Source: CAZRXG01 sp964603985
GTDB lineage: Bacteria > Chloroflexota > Anaerolineae > Aggregatilineales > UBA3940
NCBI GenBank assembly: GCA_964603985.1
Contig: CAZRXG010000018.1
Coordinates: forward strand, 1-64,000
DNA length: 64,000 nt
Reading direction: 5' to 3'
Shown: positions 15,760 to 24,357 of the stretch, in pieces
Layout of the letters: each line of letters begins with the position of its first letter
Position numbering within the stretch: position 1 is the stretch's first letter
Translations under genes and position numbers: made by a program
Notes under the pieces: generated by a model
The model's input: only the letters and a program-made list of their open reading frames with translations
Told to the model about the DNA's origin: nothing
The model's database searches: none

Positions 15760-15762
15760 CGC

Positions 15763-17388
15763 TCACCTCCACCCCACGGCCAGCGGCACCAGCCAGTAGA
15801 CCAGCCCCAGCACCGCGCCGATCACCACTTCCCAGCCCCAGTTGGCCTGCTCGCCGCGCATCAGCGGCGACATACCCTGTAGCTCGGCCCCGGTGAAGAC
15901 CGACAGCCCGGTCAGGCCCACCGTCCACCTGAACAGCCGGGGGGCGGGCAGCGGTTCCACGAGCAGCGCATAGACCGCCAGCCCGGCCAGCGCGATGGCG
16001 GCCAGTGGGATGCTCTTGTTCAGCCCGTCGCGACCGGGCAGCCAGGGATGCACCACCGCATAGAAGTAGGACAGGCCGATCAGGCTGGCGGCTACCGGCC
16101 AGAACATGCTCCGCCAGAAGATCAGCATCGGCACCAGGATCAGCAGACCGTAGAAGCCCACCGTGACGCTCACCATCTCCAGCCGGTCCTTGAGCGGGAA
16201 GCGCACCCAACGCATGGCGTCGGTTTTGCGGCGCTTGGCGGCCAGATAGGCGGGGATGTCCGCGGCGCGGGCCGGTCCCCAGTGGACGCCCCAACTCGTC
16301 TCCTGGCGCACCTTCCAGCCGTCGACGCCGTTGGCGCACAACTGCGGCAGGATCAGGGTGTGATGATCGACCACCTCGTCCAAACGCGACGACCTGACGG
16401 CTGCAATGATCTTCTCGGCGGTGAAGTAGCCCCCACCGGCCGCGCACCACACGTTGATGCCCGCCGAGTCGGCGACCAGCACCCAGGCGTCCACCTGGCC
16501 GTCAATCGCCCTGACCAGCCGCCGCACCGTCAGGTCGAAGTTGCCCGTCACCAGCACCGGCGAGCGGCGGTCCGGGTTCCCCACGGCGTACAGGCCGGGG
16601 CGAACTCTGGGGTAGGGTGGGATGATGCGCAGGAACAGCGCCCACAGGTCGATCAGCAGGCTGCGAACGGTGATGCGGTGGCGCAGCCGCCCGGCGACGG
16701 TGGGGGGCAGCTCGGCGGTGGGCGGGGCTTCGGCGGCGGGCACTCCCTCGTACAGGGTCAGGCTGCCGCCCAGGTAAGTGAGTGCCGGGCGCGCGTCGAA
16801 CCCGGCCCCGGCGAGCAGCGCGTCGAAGTCACGCAGCGCCGAGGTGGTGGTGCGGGTGAGCAGCCAGGTCACGAGCACAAGCGGCAGACGCACCAGATAG
16901 AACAGGACGCGCGCCAGCGGTCGGGCCGGGATCACCTCGTCGGCGATCAGCAGACGCCCGCCGGGGGCCAGCAGCCCGGCGCAGGCTTCCAGGACGTAGC
17001 GCTGCACGTCGGGGGGCAGTTCGCTGAAGACCAGCGTCGAGACAATCAGGTCAAAGCTGGCGGGCGGGAAGCGGTCGCCGATCAGCGTCGCGTCCATCAG
17101 TTCGAGCGTGACGCGCTCCTTCAACCCCTGCGCGGCGACCTTCTCCCCGGCCTCGGACAACATGGCGGGTGAGGCGTCGATGCCGGTGACGCTGGCCCCG
17201 CGCCCGGCCATCAGCACGCTGAGCGTCCCGGTGCCGCAGCCGATCTCCAGCACACGGCTGCCCTGGCCGACGTACCGCCGGGCGATCTCGTCTTTGAGCC
17301 GTCCCAGCTTTCCCAGCGTGAGGATCTGGATGCCCCGGTCGTAGTCTCTGGGGCTGGTTTCCAGCCACTTCATGAAGACGGTGGCCAT
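15763..17388 (-). CDS. Fusion of SAM-dependent methyltransferase and HgcA-like corrinoid membrane protein
   Basis: A 541-residue fusion. Residues 1-215 are a class I methyltransferase with the SAM loop VLEIGCGTG (47-55), GIDAS after strand 2 and FDLIVSTLVF. Residues 255-380 match HgcA: RPGLYAVGNPDRRSPVLVTG, the cap-helix signature NVWCAAGG at 312-319 holding Cys315, then LILPQLCANGV and HWGPARAADIPAYL. Residues 405-540 form about five membrane helices with HPWLPG between helices, as in HgcA. HgcA carries a methylcorrinoid whose cobalt is bound by the cap-helix cysteine. Canonical HgcA ends the motif with lysine (CAAGK); here it is glycine. The fused methyltransferase could methylate the corrinoid or a product (inference). 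I recall HgcA-like paralogues associated with methyltransferases being noted in annotation, but cannot verify. Mercury methylation should not be assumed. The ATG is followed by the ferredoxin gene. Confidence 0.87.
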   Translation of the reverse strand: MATVFMKWLETSPRDYDRGIQILTLGKLGRLKDEIARRYVGQGSRVLEIGCGTGTLSVLMAGRGASVTGIDASPAMLSEAGEKVAAQGLKERVTLELMDATLIGDRFPPASFDLIVSTLVFSELPPDVQRYVLEACAGLLAPGGRLLIADEVIPARPLARVLFYLVRLPLVLVTWLLTRTTTSALRDFDALLAGAGFDARPALTYLGGSLTLYEGVPAAEAPPTAELPPTVAGRLRHRITVRSLLIDLWALFLRIIPPYPRVRPGLYAVGNPDRRSPVLVTGNFDLTVRRLVRAIDGQVDAWVLVADSAGINVWCAAGGGYFTAEKIIAAVRSSRLDEVVDHHTLILPQLCANGVDGWKVRQETSWGVHWGPARAADIPAYLAAKRRKTDAMRWVRFPLKDRLEMVSVTVGFYGLLILVPMLIFWRSMFWPVAASLIGLSYFYAVVHPWLPGRDGLNKSIPLAAIALAGLAVYALLVEPLPAPRLFRWTVGLTGLSVFTGAELQGMSPLMRGEQANWGWEVVIGAVLGLVYWLVPLAVGWR

Positions 17389-17438
17389 GGTGATGCCTCG
17401 CTTCGGGTGCTACAAGAAACTACAATTCCCCGCGGGCC

Positions 17439-17861
17439 TTAACTTTCGGAGGATTGCTCTTGATCCTCCAGTAGCTCGCCATCGCGATTCAATATCGCTT
17501 CTTTGTATTTCCGTTCTATTGTCGGGCAGTCTCGGATAGCCTTCAGTATGTTGATTTTAGCTCGATGGCTAACCTCGCCCCTCTCACTCGTGAGTTCCCA
17601 GTCAAAGAATGCATAAATCGAATGACAGTCGACAAATGAGTCGTGCTTAAGACAAGAGTGCTCATCAGAACTGATGCTGGCTTCGCAAGCTAATAGATGG
17701 GGACGCTTACGAAGCCAGTTTGAAATATTTGAGTTGACAAGAAAACCCATTGGGTTCTTGTCAATGTGGACGATTACGACAAACTTGTCCTTGGGCAGTG
17801 GCTTGACATGGTTGCAGTTCCTGGCAAAGTAAATGTGCCACAGCTTTGCTTTTTTCCTCAT
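17439..17861 (-). CDS. Candidate toxin partner of a Panacea-domain antitoxin
   Basis: A 140-residue protein, ATG at 17859-17861, sharing a base with the TGA of the upstream Panacea gene (TGATG). It reads KFVVIVHIDKNPMGFLVNSNI, then SSDEHSCLKHDSFVDC and KINILKAIRDCPTIERKYKEAI. The strand pattern and the 'FxxNSxI...DHSxLxHDSxVDC' layout suggest a small beta-barrel like PemK/MazF, but I cannot place it in a named family. Gene order (antitoxin first), translational coupling and locally low GC fit a horizontally acquired toxin-antitoxin module. Toxicity is inferred only from context. Confidence 0.7.
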   Translation of the reverse strand: MRKKAKLWHIYFARNCNHVKPLPKDKFVVIVHIDKNPMGFLVNSNISNWLRKRPHLLACEASISSDEHSCLKHDSFVDCHSIYAFFDWELTSERGEVSHRAKINILKAIRDCPTIERKYKEAILNRDGELLEDQEQSSES

Positions 17862-18400
17862 CAAGAAGCCCGGTCATTGTGCCTGGTTCTGAGATGTTCG
17901 AGTAGCTCCTCGGAGTCGTCTAAAAGGCTTACGATGCTCTCCACTGTCATCACATTGCTGGAACGTTCGCCCCGACTCTCCCAGGCCTGCCTCCAGGCCT
18001 CGTCATGACTGTCCTCGGTTCTCTTCCAGAAGGGGACATTTCCATACAGGTGGATGATCAAGTCCAGGCACTCTATGTCCGAGTCGCTCAGTTCGTCAAG
18101 GTCCGGCTTGCGTGACGGCACGATGTCACGGCCATTCTCAACCCGGAAGCTAAAGTCAACCCCAGCCGGTGCCTCTTTCATCAGGTCATATGTGTTGCCG
18201 GGCACGGGGCCATGCTTCATGGCATAGTAGGTGTCCCCACAAATAAACCTACCATACCTTTCCAGGCTGGTCTTATCGGCAAAGTAGAGGATTTTGTTGA
18301 TGCTATGGTAGCTTGGGTCAGGAATATTGTGGGCAATGTAAAGGATGGCCTCTATTGCCTTTTCCCGATCAAAATCAAACGTCAGTGTCCCGTCTGACAT
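17861..18400 (-). CDS. Panacea (DUF4065/SocA-like) domain antitoxin
   Basis: A 179-residue protein with the DUF4065 signature: KILYFADKTSLERYGRFICG, then DTYYAMKHGPVPGNTYDLM. This domain is a widespread, promiscuous antitoxin module (Panacea) that neutralises many unrelated toxins and also occurs in SocA, a proteolytic adaptor. The C-terminal half (about 85-179) is probably the partner-specific part. The next gene overlaps its stop codon. Base composition here is far more AT-rich than in neighbouring genes, suggesting recent transfer. Confidence 0.82.
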   Translation of the reverse strand: MSDGTLTFDFDREKAIEAILYIAHNIPDPSYHSINKILYFADKTSLERYGRFICGDTYYAMKHGPVPGNTYDLMKEAPAGVDFSFRVENGRDIVPSRKPDLDELSDSDIECLDLIIHLYGNVPFWKRTEDSHDEAWRQAWESRGERSSNVMTVESIVSLLDDSEELLEHLRTRHNDRAS

Positions 18401-18628
18401 GTTTACTCACCAGGCCCCCCATTTTCAAGAGCCATCACGCTTACGATATTGCCGGGTACATATAAGAACAATTGTTCTGTATTATATCGCCGTCTTTACA
18501 AGAAGTCAATCCCTGCTGACAGCACTTTCTCTTGAGGTTCCTTCTCGCCTGTTATGTTCCAACTATAGAGGATATAGTTGACGACCGCAACCGGCCCTCT
18601 TCACTCCAGCATCTCAGCGTGTGGCGTG

Positions 18629-20374
18629 CTATTTGAGGGCCGACAGCGCCACGCGGAAGCCGAAGTCAAACGACTGGTCGCCGGGGTCGCCCGACCCCCG
18701 GTGGGTGACGCGCGCCAGGTGCCTGTCGCTGAACCAGGAGCCGCCCCGCATGATGCGCCGCTCCCCGCCCTCCGGCGAGTTGTCGCCCTCCTGGTCGTAT
18801 GTCTGGTGCCACCTGGTCTGGCACCACTCCCAGACGTTGCCGCTGGCATCGCACAGGCCGTAGGGGCTGTCACCTGCCGGGCTGTACTTGCCAACCGGCG
18901 ATGTGGAGCCGAGGCACCCGAAGGTGTTGCAGATCTCAGGTGTGGGCGGCTCACTGCCCCAGGGGTAGATTCGCCCGTCCGCCCCCCGGGCCGCCTTCTC
19001 CCACTCCTCCTCGGTCGGCAGGCGGTACACCCTGTCGGTGACCTCCGAGAGCCACTGGCAGTAGGCGTAGGCTTCGAACCAGCTTATGCCGACCACCGGC
19101 AGATCGTCGTCGCCGGTCCACAACGCCTCGCCCCAGAAGCGCGGCGAGCGCCGGACGATGCGGTCGTCGACGCGCCACTGCCACCCGGCCTTGGTCCAGT
19201 AGTGGTATTCGTGATAGCCGCCTGACTCGACGAACACGCGGTACTGCCCGACCGTTGTGGGGCAGCGGGCGATGTAGTAAGTCGGGAGCGTGACCTTATG
19301 CTGGGGCTGCTCGTTGAAGGTGGCAAACTCGTCGCTGGTCGCGTCGCTGCCCATGGTGAACGGCCCGCCGGGGATCGGGATCACCTCCGGCTCGAACGGC
19401 TGCCGCTCCACTTCAACCGGCTCGGCCACCACCTCGCTCCCCGCCAGGGTATCGGCCTCCAGATCATCAACCGGGGGAGCGACCGGCTCCCCGACCAGCA
19501 TCGAGGCCGGTGAGAGCAGCTCGGTCGCGCCGCGCCGCAGCGCCGGTGCGACGGCGGCCTGGAGCGCCATCGCCATCTCACGGGCGCTGGGGAAGCGATC
19601 CTCCGGGTCCTTGGCCAGCGCCCGTTTGAGCGCCACATCGACCTGCTCCGGCAGGGTGGGGTTCGAGTCACGGGCCGAGGGGACCGGCTGGGTCAGGTGG
19701 GCGACCAGTTGCTTGACCGGTGTCGAGCCTTCGTAGGGCACCCTCCCCACCAGTGCCTCGTAGGCCACGACGCCCAGCGCATACAGGTCGCAGGCGTGCG
19801 AGACCTGCTTTTCGGGGTCGGACTGCTCCGGGGCCATGTAGGCCGGTGTGCCGACGATCCGGCTGCCGGTCAGGTTGGTGATGCCCTCGGCGACCTTGGC
19901 CAGGCCGAAGTCGGAGAGGTAGGCGTTGCTGTCGCGGTCGAAGATGATGTTGCTCGGCTTGACATCGCGGTGGATGATCCCGTTGCGGTGGGCGTAGTCG
20001 AGGGCCAGCGCGATCTGGGTGATCATGAAGGCGACCTGCTCTATCGGCAGCGGCTTGTCCTCCTGCTCGCTGAGGCAGTCGGCCAGCGTGCCGCCCTCCA
20101 GGTAGGCCATCACGATGTAGGCCCAGCCCTGGTCCTCGCCGTAGTCGTAGATGGGGACGATGTGCGGGTGGGTCAGGCTGGCGATGGCCTTGGCTTCCTG
20201 CTCGAAGCGCGACAGAAAACCCGGCTCGTGCATCAGCGGACGCGGCAGAACTTTAACCGCGACCTCGCGATCTACCTGGGGCTGGTAGGCACGGTACACG
20301 ATAGCCATGCCGCCTCTGCCCAGTTCTTCCTCAATGACGTAGCGATCTAGGGTCTGCCCGATCAGGTCTTCCAT
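18629..20374 (-). CDS. Ser/Thr protein kinase fused to an FGE-like domain
   Basis: A 581-residue protein when started at MEDLIGQ (ATG 20372-20374), the usual beginning of this kinase family; the frame is open 26 codons further upstream. Residues 10-275 are a Hanks-type kinase: GRGGMAIVY P-loop, Lys41, HRDVKPSN with Asp137 and DFG at 155-157. A linker leads to an FGE/SUMF1-like domain at about 335-581 (IPGGPFTMGSD, LPTEEEWEKAARG, GNVWEW, MRGGSWF, DFGFRVAL). There is no transmembrane helix, unlike the caspase protein with the same C-terminal fold. Kinase-FGE fusions occur in myxobacteria, planctomycetes and Chloroflexota; the FGE part probably senses or binds rather than making formylglycine. 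Confidence 0.9.
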   Translation of the reverse strand: MEDLIGQTLDRYVIEEELGRGGMAIVYRAYQPQVDREVAVKVLPRPLMHEPGFLSRFEQEAKAIASLTHPHIVPIYDYGEDQGWAYIVMAYLEGGTLADCLSEQEDKPLPIEQVAFMITQIALALDYAHRNGIIHRDVKPSNIIFDRDSNAYLSDFGLAKVAEGITNLTGSRIVGTPAYMAPEQSDPEKQVSHACDLYALGVVAYEALVGRVPYEGSTPVKQLVAHLTQPVPSARDSNPTLPEQVDVALKRALAKDPEDRFPSAREMAMALQAAVAPALRRGATELLSPASMLVGEPVAPPVDDLEADTLAGSEVVAEPVEVERQPFEPEVIPIPGGPFTMGSDATSDEFATFNEQPQHKVTLPTYYIARCPTTVGQYRVFVESGGYHEYHYWTKAGWQWRVDDRIVRRSPRFWGEALWTGDDDLPVVGISWFEAYAYCQWLSEVTDRVYRLPTEEEWEKAARGADGRIYPWGSEPPTPEICNTFGCLGSTSPVGKYSPAGDSPYGLCDASGNVWEWCQTRWHQTYDQEGDNSPEGGERRIMRGGSWFSDRHLARVTHRGSGDPGDQSFDFGFRVALSALK

Positions 20375-20546
20375 ACCGGTGTCTTTCGCGCGTTGTGGCC
20401 GGTCAGGGTGGTTGTGGATCACAAGTATCCACCAAAATCCCCGTCTCTCCAAATCGGAGTTATGCGCAGGTCATAAGTATTATCGCAGAAACACACACAG
20501 GACAACATAACAAAAAGGTACCAAGGTACTAGGCGCGACCGGGCGT

Positions 20547-21263
20547 CTACTCCTCCACCACGTAGTCAAACAGCATGTACGCCAGCGTGATGTAGATGAC
20601 GTTGATCGCCAGCAGCATGTTGAGCCACACGCGCAGCTCGCCCGGCGGGAGGCCCTCCAGCAGGCCGCGCGTCGCCCGCACCGCCGGGATCAGGATCGAG
20701 AGCGCGATGGGCAGCAGCAGGACCGGCAGGAGCACCTCGCGCCCGCGCGCGTAGATCGCCATCGACGCGACCAGCGTCCCGACTCCCGCGTAGCCCAGGA
20801 TGCCCAGCAGCAAAACCGGCGCGATCAGCGGCTTGAAGAACGACGTGTCAAACAGGACGCTCAGCAGGGGCAGCAGCACCACCGCCACCACCGCCATGAA
20901 GATGAAGTTGCCGATCAGCTTGCCGAAGTACAGCACGCTGCGGTCGACCGGCGCGAGCAGCAGCCCGTCCAGGCAGCCCTGGTCTTTCTCCCGTCCCAGC
21001 GAGCGCCCCAGCCCCAGCGTCCCGGCGAAGACCAGCGTCACCCACAGCACGCCCGCCGCGCTCGCCTCGCGCCCGGTCCGGTCGAACTCCAGCGCAAAGC
21101 TGAAGAGCAGGATCGCCAGCAACGCGAACACAAACATCGCGCTGAGCGTCTCGGCGCTGCGGGACTCGGCCCGCAGGTCCTTCCACACAATCGCGGCGAT
21201 GCCCTTCAGCGCCGGGGTGATGCGCGGGGCAGGACGAGTCCCGGTCGGTGGGCGGTCGCTCAT
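20547..21263 (-). CDS. ccmB: CcmB-like ABC exporter membrane subunit
   Basis: A 238-residue protein with six hydrophobic helices and the CcmB pattern: WKDLRAESRSAETLSAMFVFALLAIL, then LGRSLGREKDQGCLDGLLLAPVDRS near the first cytoplasmic loop. In cytochrome c maturation CcmB is the permease partner of CcmA in haem handling. The start overlaps the end of the ATPase gene by 4 bp (ATGA), so the subunits are co-translated. No ccmC, E or F is nearby, so the substrate is inferred from family only. Confidence 0.85.
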   Translation of the reverse strand: MSDRPPTGTRPAPRITPALKGIAAIVWKDLRAESRSAETLSAMFVFALLAILLFSFALEFDRTGREASAAGVLWVTLVFAGTLGLGRSLGREKDQGCLDGLLLAPVDRSVLYFGKLIGNFIFMAVVAVVLLPLLSVLFDTSFFKPLIAPVLLLGILGYAGVGTLVASMAIYARGREVLLPVLLLPIALSILIPAVRATRGLLEGLPPGELRVWLNMLLAINVIYITLAYMLFDYVVEE

Positions 21264-21970
21264 CCGCCGCCCCCCGTCACGTCGGCATACACCCCGGCAA
21301 ACGAGTCCGCGTCCAGCCCCGCGCGCGACGCTTCATAGGCAATCCGTCCCTTCGCCAGGATCGCCACCCGGTCGGCCAGCGCCAGCCCGCGCCGGATGTC
21401 GTGCGTCGTCATCAGCACGGTGCGCCCCCGCGCCGTGACCTCGCCCAGCACCCCGTCGAGCGTCGCCGCCGCCGCCCGGTCGAGGCCGGTGTACGGCTCG
21501 TCGAGCAGCAGGATGGGCGGGTCGTGGAGGATGGCGCGCGCAATTGCCAGACGCTGCTGCATCCCCCGGCTGAAGGTGCGCACCAGGTCGGTCGCGCGGC
21601 GGTGCAGACCCACCGTCCGCAGCACCGCCGCGATCCGCGCCTCGCGGCCCCGCCCGTCGAGCGCGTACAGGCGTGCGTAGAAGCGCAGGTTCTCCTCGGC
21701 GGTCAGGTTGCCGTACAGCAGCGGCTGGTGCGAGGCGACCCCCAGCAGGCTCCGCGCGGCGGCGGCTTGCCTGGGAAGCTCCCACCCGGCAACCGTCACC
21801 CGCCCGCCGGTCGGCTTGCTGAGCGTGGCGACGATGCGCAGGAAGGTCGTCTTGCCCGCTCCGTTCGGCCCGAAGAGCGTCACGAACTCGCCCTCCCCGA
21901 CGCTCAGGTCGATGCCTCTCAGGGCGGGCCGCAGCCCGAAGACCTTTGATACCTTGACGGCTTCGATCAT
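21260..21970 (-). CDS. ccmA: CcmA-like ABC transporter ATP-binding protein
   Basis: A 236-residue ABC ATPase: Walker A GPNGAGKT, a signature variant FSRGMQQR, Walker B ILLLDEP followed by YTGLD, and the switch histidine in TTHD. Together with the overlapping CcmB-like gene it forms a two-gene exporter, probably the haem-handling CcmAB of c-type cytochrome biogenesis. Without the rest of a ccm cluster, a general exporter role cannot be excluded. Confidence 0.85.
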   Translation of the reverse strand: MIEAVKVSKVFGLRPALRGIDLSVGEGEFVTLFGPNGAGKTTFLRIVATLSKPTGGRVTVAGWELPRQAAAARSLLGVASHQPLLYGNLTAEENLRFYARLYALDGRGREARIAAVLRTVGLHRRATDLVRTFSRGMQQRLAIARAILHDPPILLLDEPYTGLDRAAAATLDGVLGEVTARGRTVLMTTHDIRRGLALADRVAILAKGRIAYEASRAGLDADSFAGVYADVTGGGG

Positions 21971-22196
21971 GGTGGCCCGTTCTCCGCACGTCGCATTAAT
22001 GCCGCGCCGGTCGCACCGGCCCCGGACGAATCAGCCCAGGCCAGCACCGCGCGGACGCTGCTTTAGTTTCGCGAATCTGGGGCAAAAACACAAAAAGGAA
22101 GCCGGTCAGCGATCAGCTTTCAGCGGTTAGCGGCCCTCGTCCCCATCGACCTTCTGTCGCCCCCCGGTACATAAGCGCTGGTGGACAGGGAGTTGC

Positions 22197-23273
22197 CTAG
22201 CCGGGCGGGCTGTTTGGCGACTGATCCTCAGGAAGCCACAATGGATAGTCTTGATTCCCTAAAAGACCGGCCGTGAGATTGAAAAGGGTTCCACCAGAGG
22301 GCGAGAGTATAAACACGTCGGTGTTGGAGCTGCCCTCCAAATGTGCTGCGAAAGCAAGGCGCGTTCCATCCGGTGACCAGCACAAGGAAGTTATGCCACT
22401 TATACCGAGATCATCTTCCTGGAACTCATATAGCATTTCCCCAAAAACATCCTGGATACACAGGGCATGAGTGGTAACTATCTCATCGTCAGTTTTTGTT
22501 GACGTATAGCAGGGGTATGCAATCCTGGTGACATCAGGCGACCAAGGATTGGCTGTGTATGTGTGTGTAAACTTTCCCGGCTGTCCTTGCACCTGCATGC
22601 TACAGCTATGACTGTCATGGCTGCACTTTATGTCCAGAACTTGCGTTGGGACAGTACCACCATATATCAATAGTTTGTAGCTGCAAGGTGACCACCGAAT
22701 CCAATTGACCGCAAACACCGATATATCTTGCGAGCTATCTGGAGCAAAGAGGGTTGATACTGTGTTGGTTTCCACATGAACGATCTCGAGGCCGTACGAA
22801 AAGCTGCGCTCATCGACAAAGTCGTATGCAACATAGTTCCCATCAAATGACCACGAGGCGTTGAAAAGCGTTACAGAAGGGTCATCAACCAAACGCTTCA
22901 CCTCTTGTCCTGAAGGATCCTCAAGTATCAATGCGTGATGGTCATCAGCTATTCTGAGAACCAGCTCACCCTGGGGAGAGACACGGGGATCAGACTGTCG
23001 GTAATCAAGTACTATTTCGGTCAATGACGTGCCATCGGGGCATGAAACGTAATTCGTTCCCTTCTTTACATCTTCGGAATATGAAGAAAAAGAGACTCGG
23101 CCCCCAGGGCAATCGGGGAGAGCAGGGCTGGGGACGGGGGGCAAAGTCGGAGTGACGGTCGCCGTCGCGGTGGGCACGGTGGTCGGCGTGGGAGTGGGCG
23201 GGACGGTCGCGCAGCCCGCCAGCGCGATCCACAGCGCGGCAAACAAGATGCCCGGATGTACGTTGTGCTTCAT
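22197..23273 (-). CDS. Lipoprotein with TolB-like beta-propeller
   Basis: A 358-residue lipoprotein. The lipobox is LAGC, cutting at about Cys21, followed by a Pro/Thr-rich spacer of some 30 residues typical of Chloroflexota envelope proteins. The rest has repeated blades of the WD40-like/TolB kind: SDPRVSPQGELVLRI, NASWSFDGNYVAYDF, NPWSPDVTRIAYPCY and LCWSPDGTRLAFAAH. It probably binds proteins or ligands outside the membrane. Its signal peptide is nearly identical to that of the next lipoprotein gene (23407-24336), though the mature parts are unrelated. Confidence 0.82.
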   Translation of the reverse strand: MKHNVHPGILFAALWIALAGCATVPPTPTPTTVPTATATVTPTLPPVPSPALPDCPGGRVSFSSYSEDVKKGTNYVSCPDGTSLTEIVLDYRQSDPRVSPQGELVLRIADDHHALILEDPSGQEVKRLVDDPSVTLFNASWSFDGNYVAYDFVDERSFSYGLEIVHVETNTVSTLFAPDSSQDISVFAVNWIRWSPCSYKLLIYGGTVPTQVLDIKCSHDSHSCSMQVQGQPGKFTHTYTANPWSPDVTRIAYPCYTSTKTDDEIVTTHALCIQDVFGEMLYEFQEDDLGISGITSLCWSPDGTRLAFAAHLEGSSNTDVFILSPSGGTLFNLTAGLLGNQDYPLWLPEDQSPNSPPG

Positions 23274-23406
23274 GAGATTGCTCTTCCTTTTGAGGCCAGC
23301 CGTCAGCCGGTCGGTGGTCAGTTTTCAGGTGAGGGATTCACTGCCGGGCGAGGCCTCCCCGCCCGGCTTTTACCTGCCCAAAACCACTTTATCCCCGTAG
23401 GTGCCG

Positions 23407-24336
23407 TCACCTGATCGGCAGGCAGGCGTTCTCCTCAGCCATCGCGAGCTGAGTGATCTCCGCCGGATTCATCCCAAACACAACTTCAGAAGGCAGATAA
23501 TCTGTACCCAATGCCCGCCGTAGAATAGCAGCCTGCAGCTCGTTCAGATCAGACAGATCGGCTGAAAAAGGCTCCATGATGAAAATGTCTTCGCTGAGGG
23601 TGGGTTGGTCAAGACAAAATAGGGGTTCGGAGACATCGTGAACGGTGAAGAAAGCCATTCCCTCCTCATAGATAATGAAGACCCTGCCGAAACCTCCTAC
23701 GGGTGCGGTGGGAGCCGCTTCAAGAAATTCGGTGTAGATGGCCGTAGGCTCGCCCAACAATCGCAAAACAGTCTGCGATGTATGGAATTTGAAGGGGGTG
23801 ATCCCCGTTGGCTCGTATTGATCCAGGATCACCGCTCGAAGTAAGTCAGCCTCTTCATCTGTCACGACAGAAGCCCAAAAACCGCCCCCAGAGCTGAAAC
23901 GTAAAGAATATCCCGTTGTTTGGATCCCCTCTTTGGGAAGACCATATTTGGATGGGATGAACTCCTCTGACAGAATAACGTCGTTACTGCCAAAACCAAG
24001 TGCTTCGCGCGCTACCCTGTGAAATGCTGCCAGATCCGATTCGCCTATTCGCAAGCCGTGCCAGCACGGCAGCAGACATTCAGCGTCTTCGATGAACAGG
24101 TAGTCGTCCTCAGGATAGACAAACTCGCCGGGCGGTATTCGTGTTGGGATCGGCGTTCGAGTCGGTAAGAGGGTGGGCGTGAGCGAAGGTGTTGGAGAAG
24201 GGGCGAGCGTCGGGGCGGCGGTCGCCGTCGCGGTGGGCGTGACGCTTGGCGTGGGAGTGGGCGGGAGGGTCGCGCAGCCCGCCAGCGCGATCCCCAGCAC
24301 AGTGAGCAGGACACCCGGACGCACGTTATGCTTCAT
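23407..24336 (-). CDS. Lipoprotein of unknown function
   Basis: A 309-residue lipoprotein with lipobox LAGC and a long Pro/Thr repeat spacer. The mature domain begins with a CLLPCWHGLRIGES motif, then alternating strands with a low density of charged clusters. The 'LPCWxGIxPGxS' motif recurs in secreted Chloroflexota proteins of unknown role. A strong ribosome site (GGAGGGGG) precedes the ATG at 24334-24336. It is next to another lipoprotein with the same signal peptide. Confidence 0.75.
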   Translation of the reverse strand: MKHNVRPGVLLTVLGIALAGCATLPPTPTPSVTPTATATAAPTLAPSPTPSLTPTLLPTRTPIPTRIPPGEFVYPEDDYLFIEDAECLLPCWHGLRIGESDLAAFHRVAREALGFGSNDVILSEEFIPSKYGLPKEGIQTTGYSLRFSSGGGFWASVVTDEEADLLRAVILDQYEPTGITPFKFHTSQTVLRLLGEPTAIYTEFLEAAPTAPVGGFGRVFIIYEEGMAFFTVHDVSEPLFCLDQPTLSEDIFIMEPFSADLSDLNELQAAILRRALGTDYLPSEVVFGMNPAEITQLAMAEENACLPIR

Positions 24337-24357
24337 GAGACCCCCTCCGGTGGGCGC

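Noticed and set aside
15508..17388. Functional mercury-methylation hgcAB pair
   Set aside because: The cap helix ends in Gly not Lys, the ferredoxin lacks key cysteines, and a methyltransferase is fused. These argue for a paralogue with another role.
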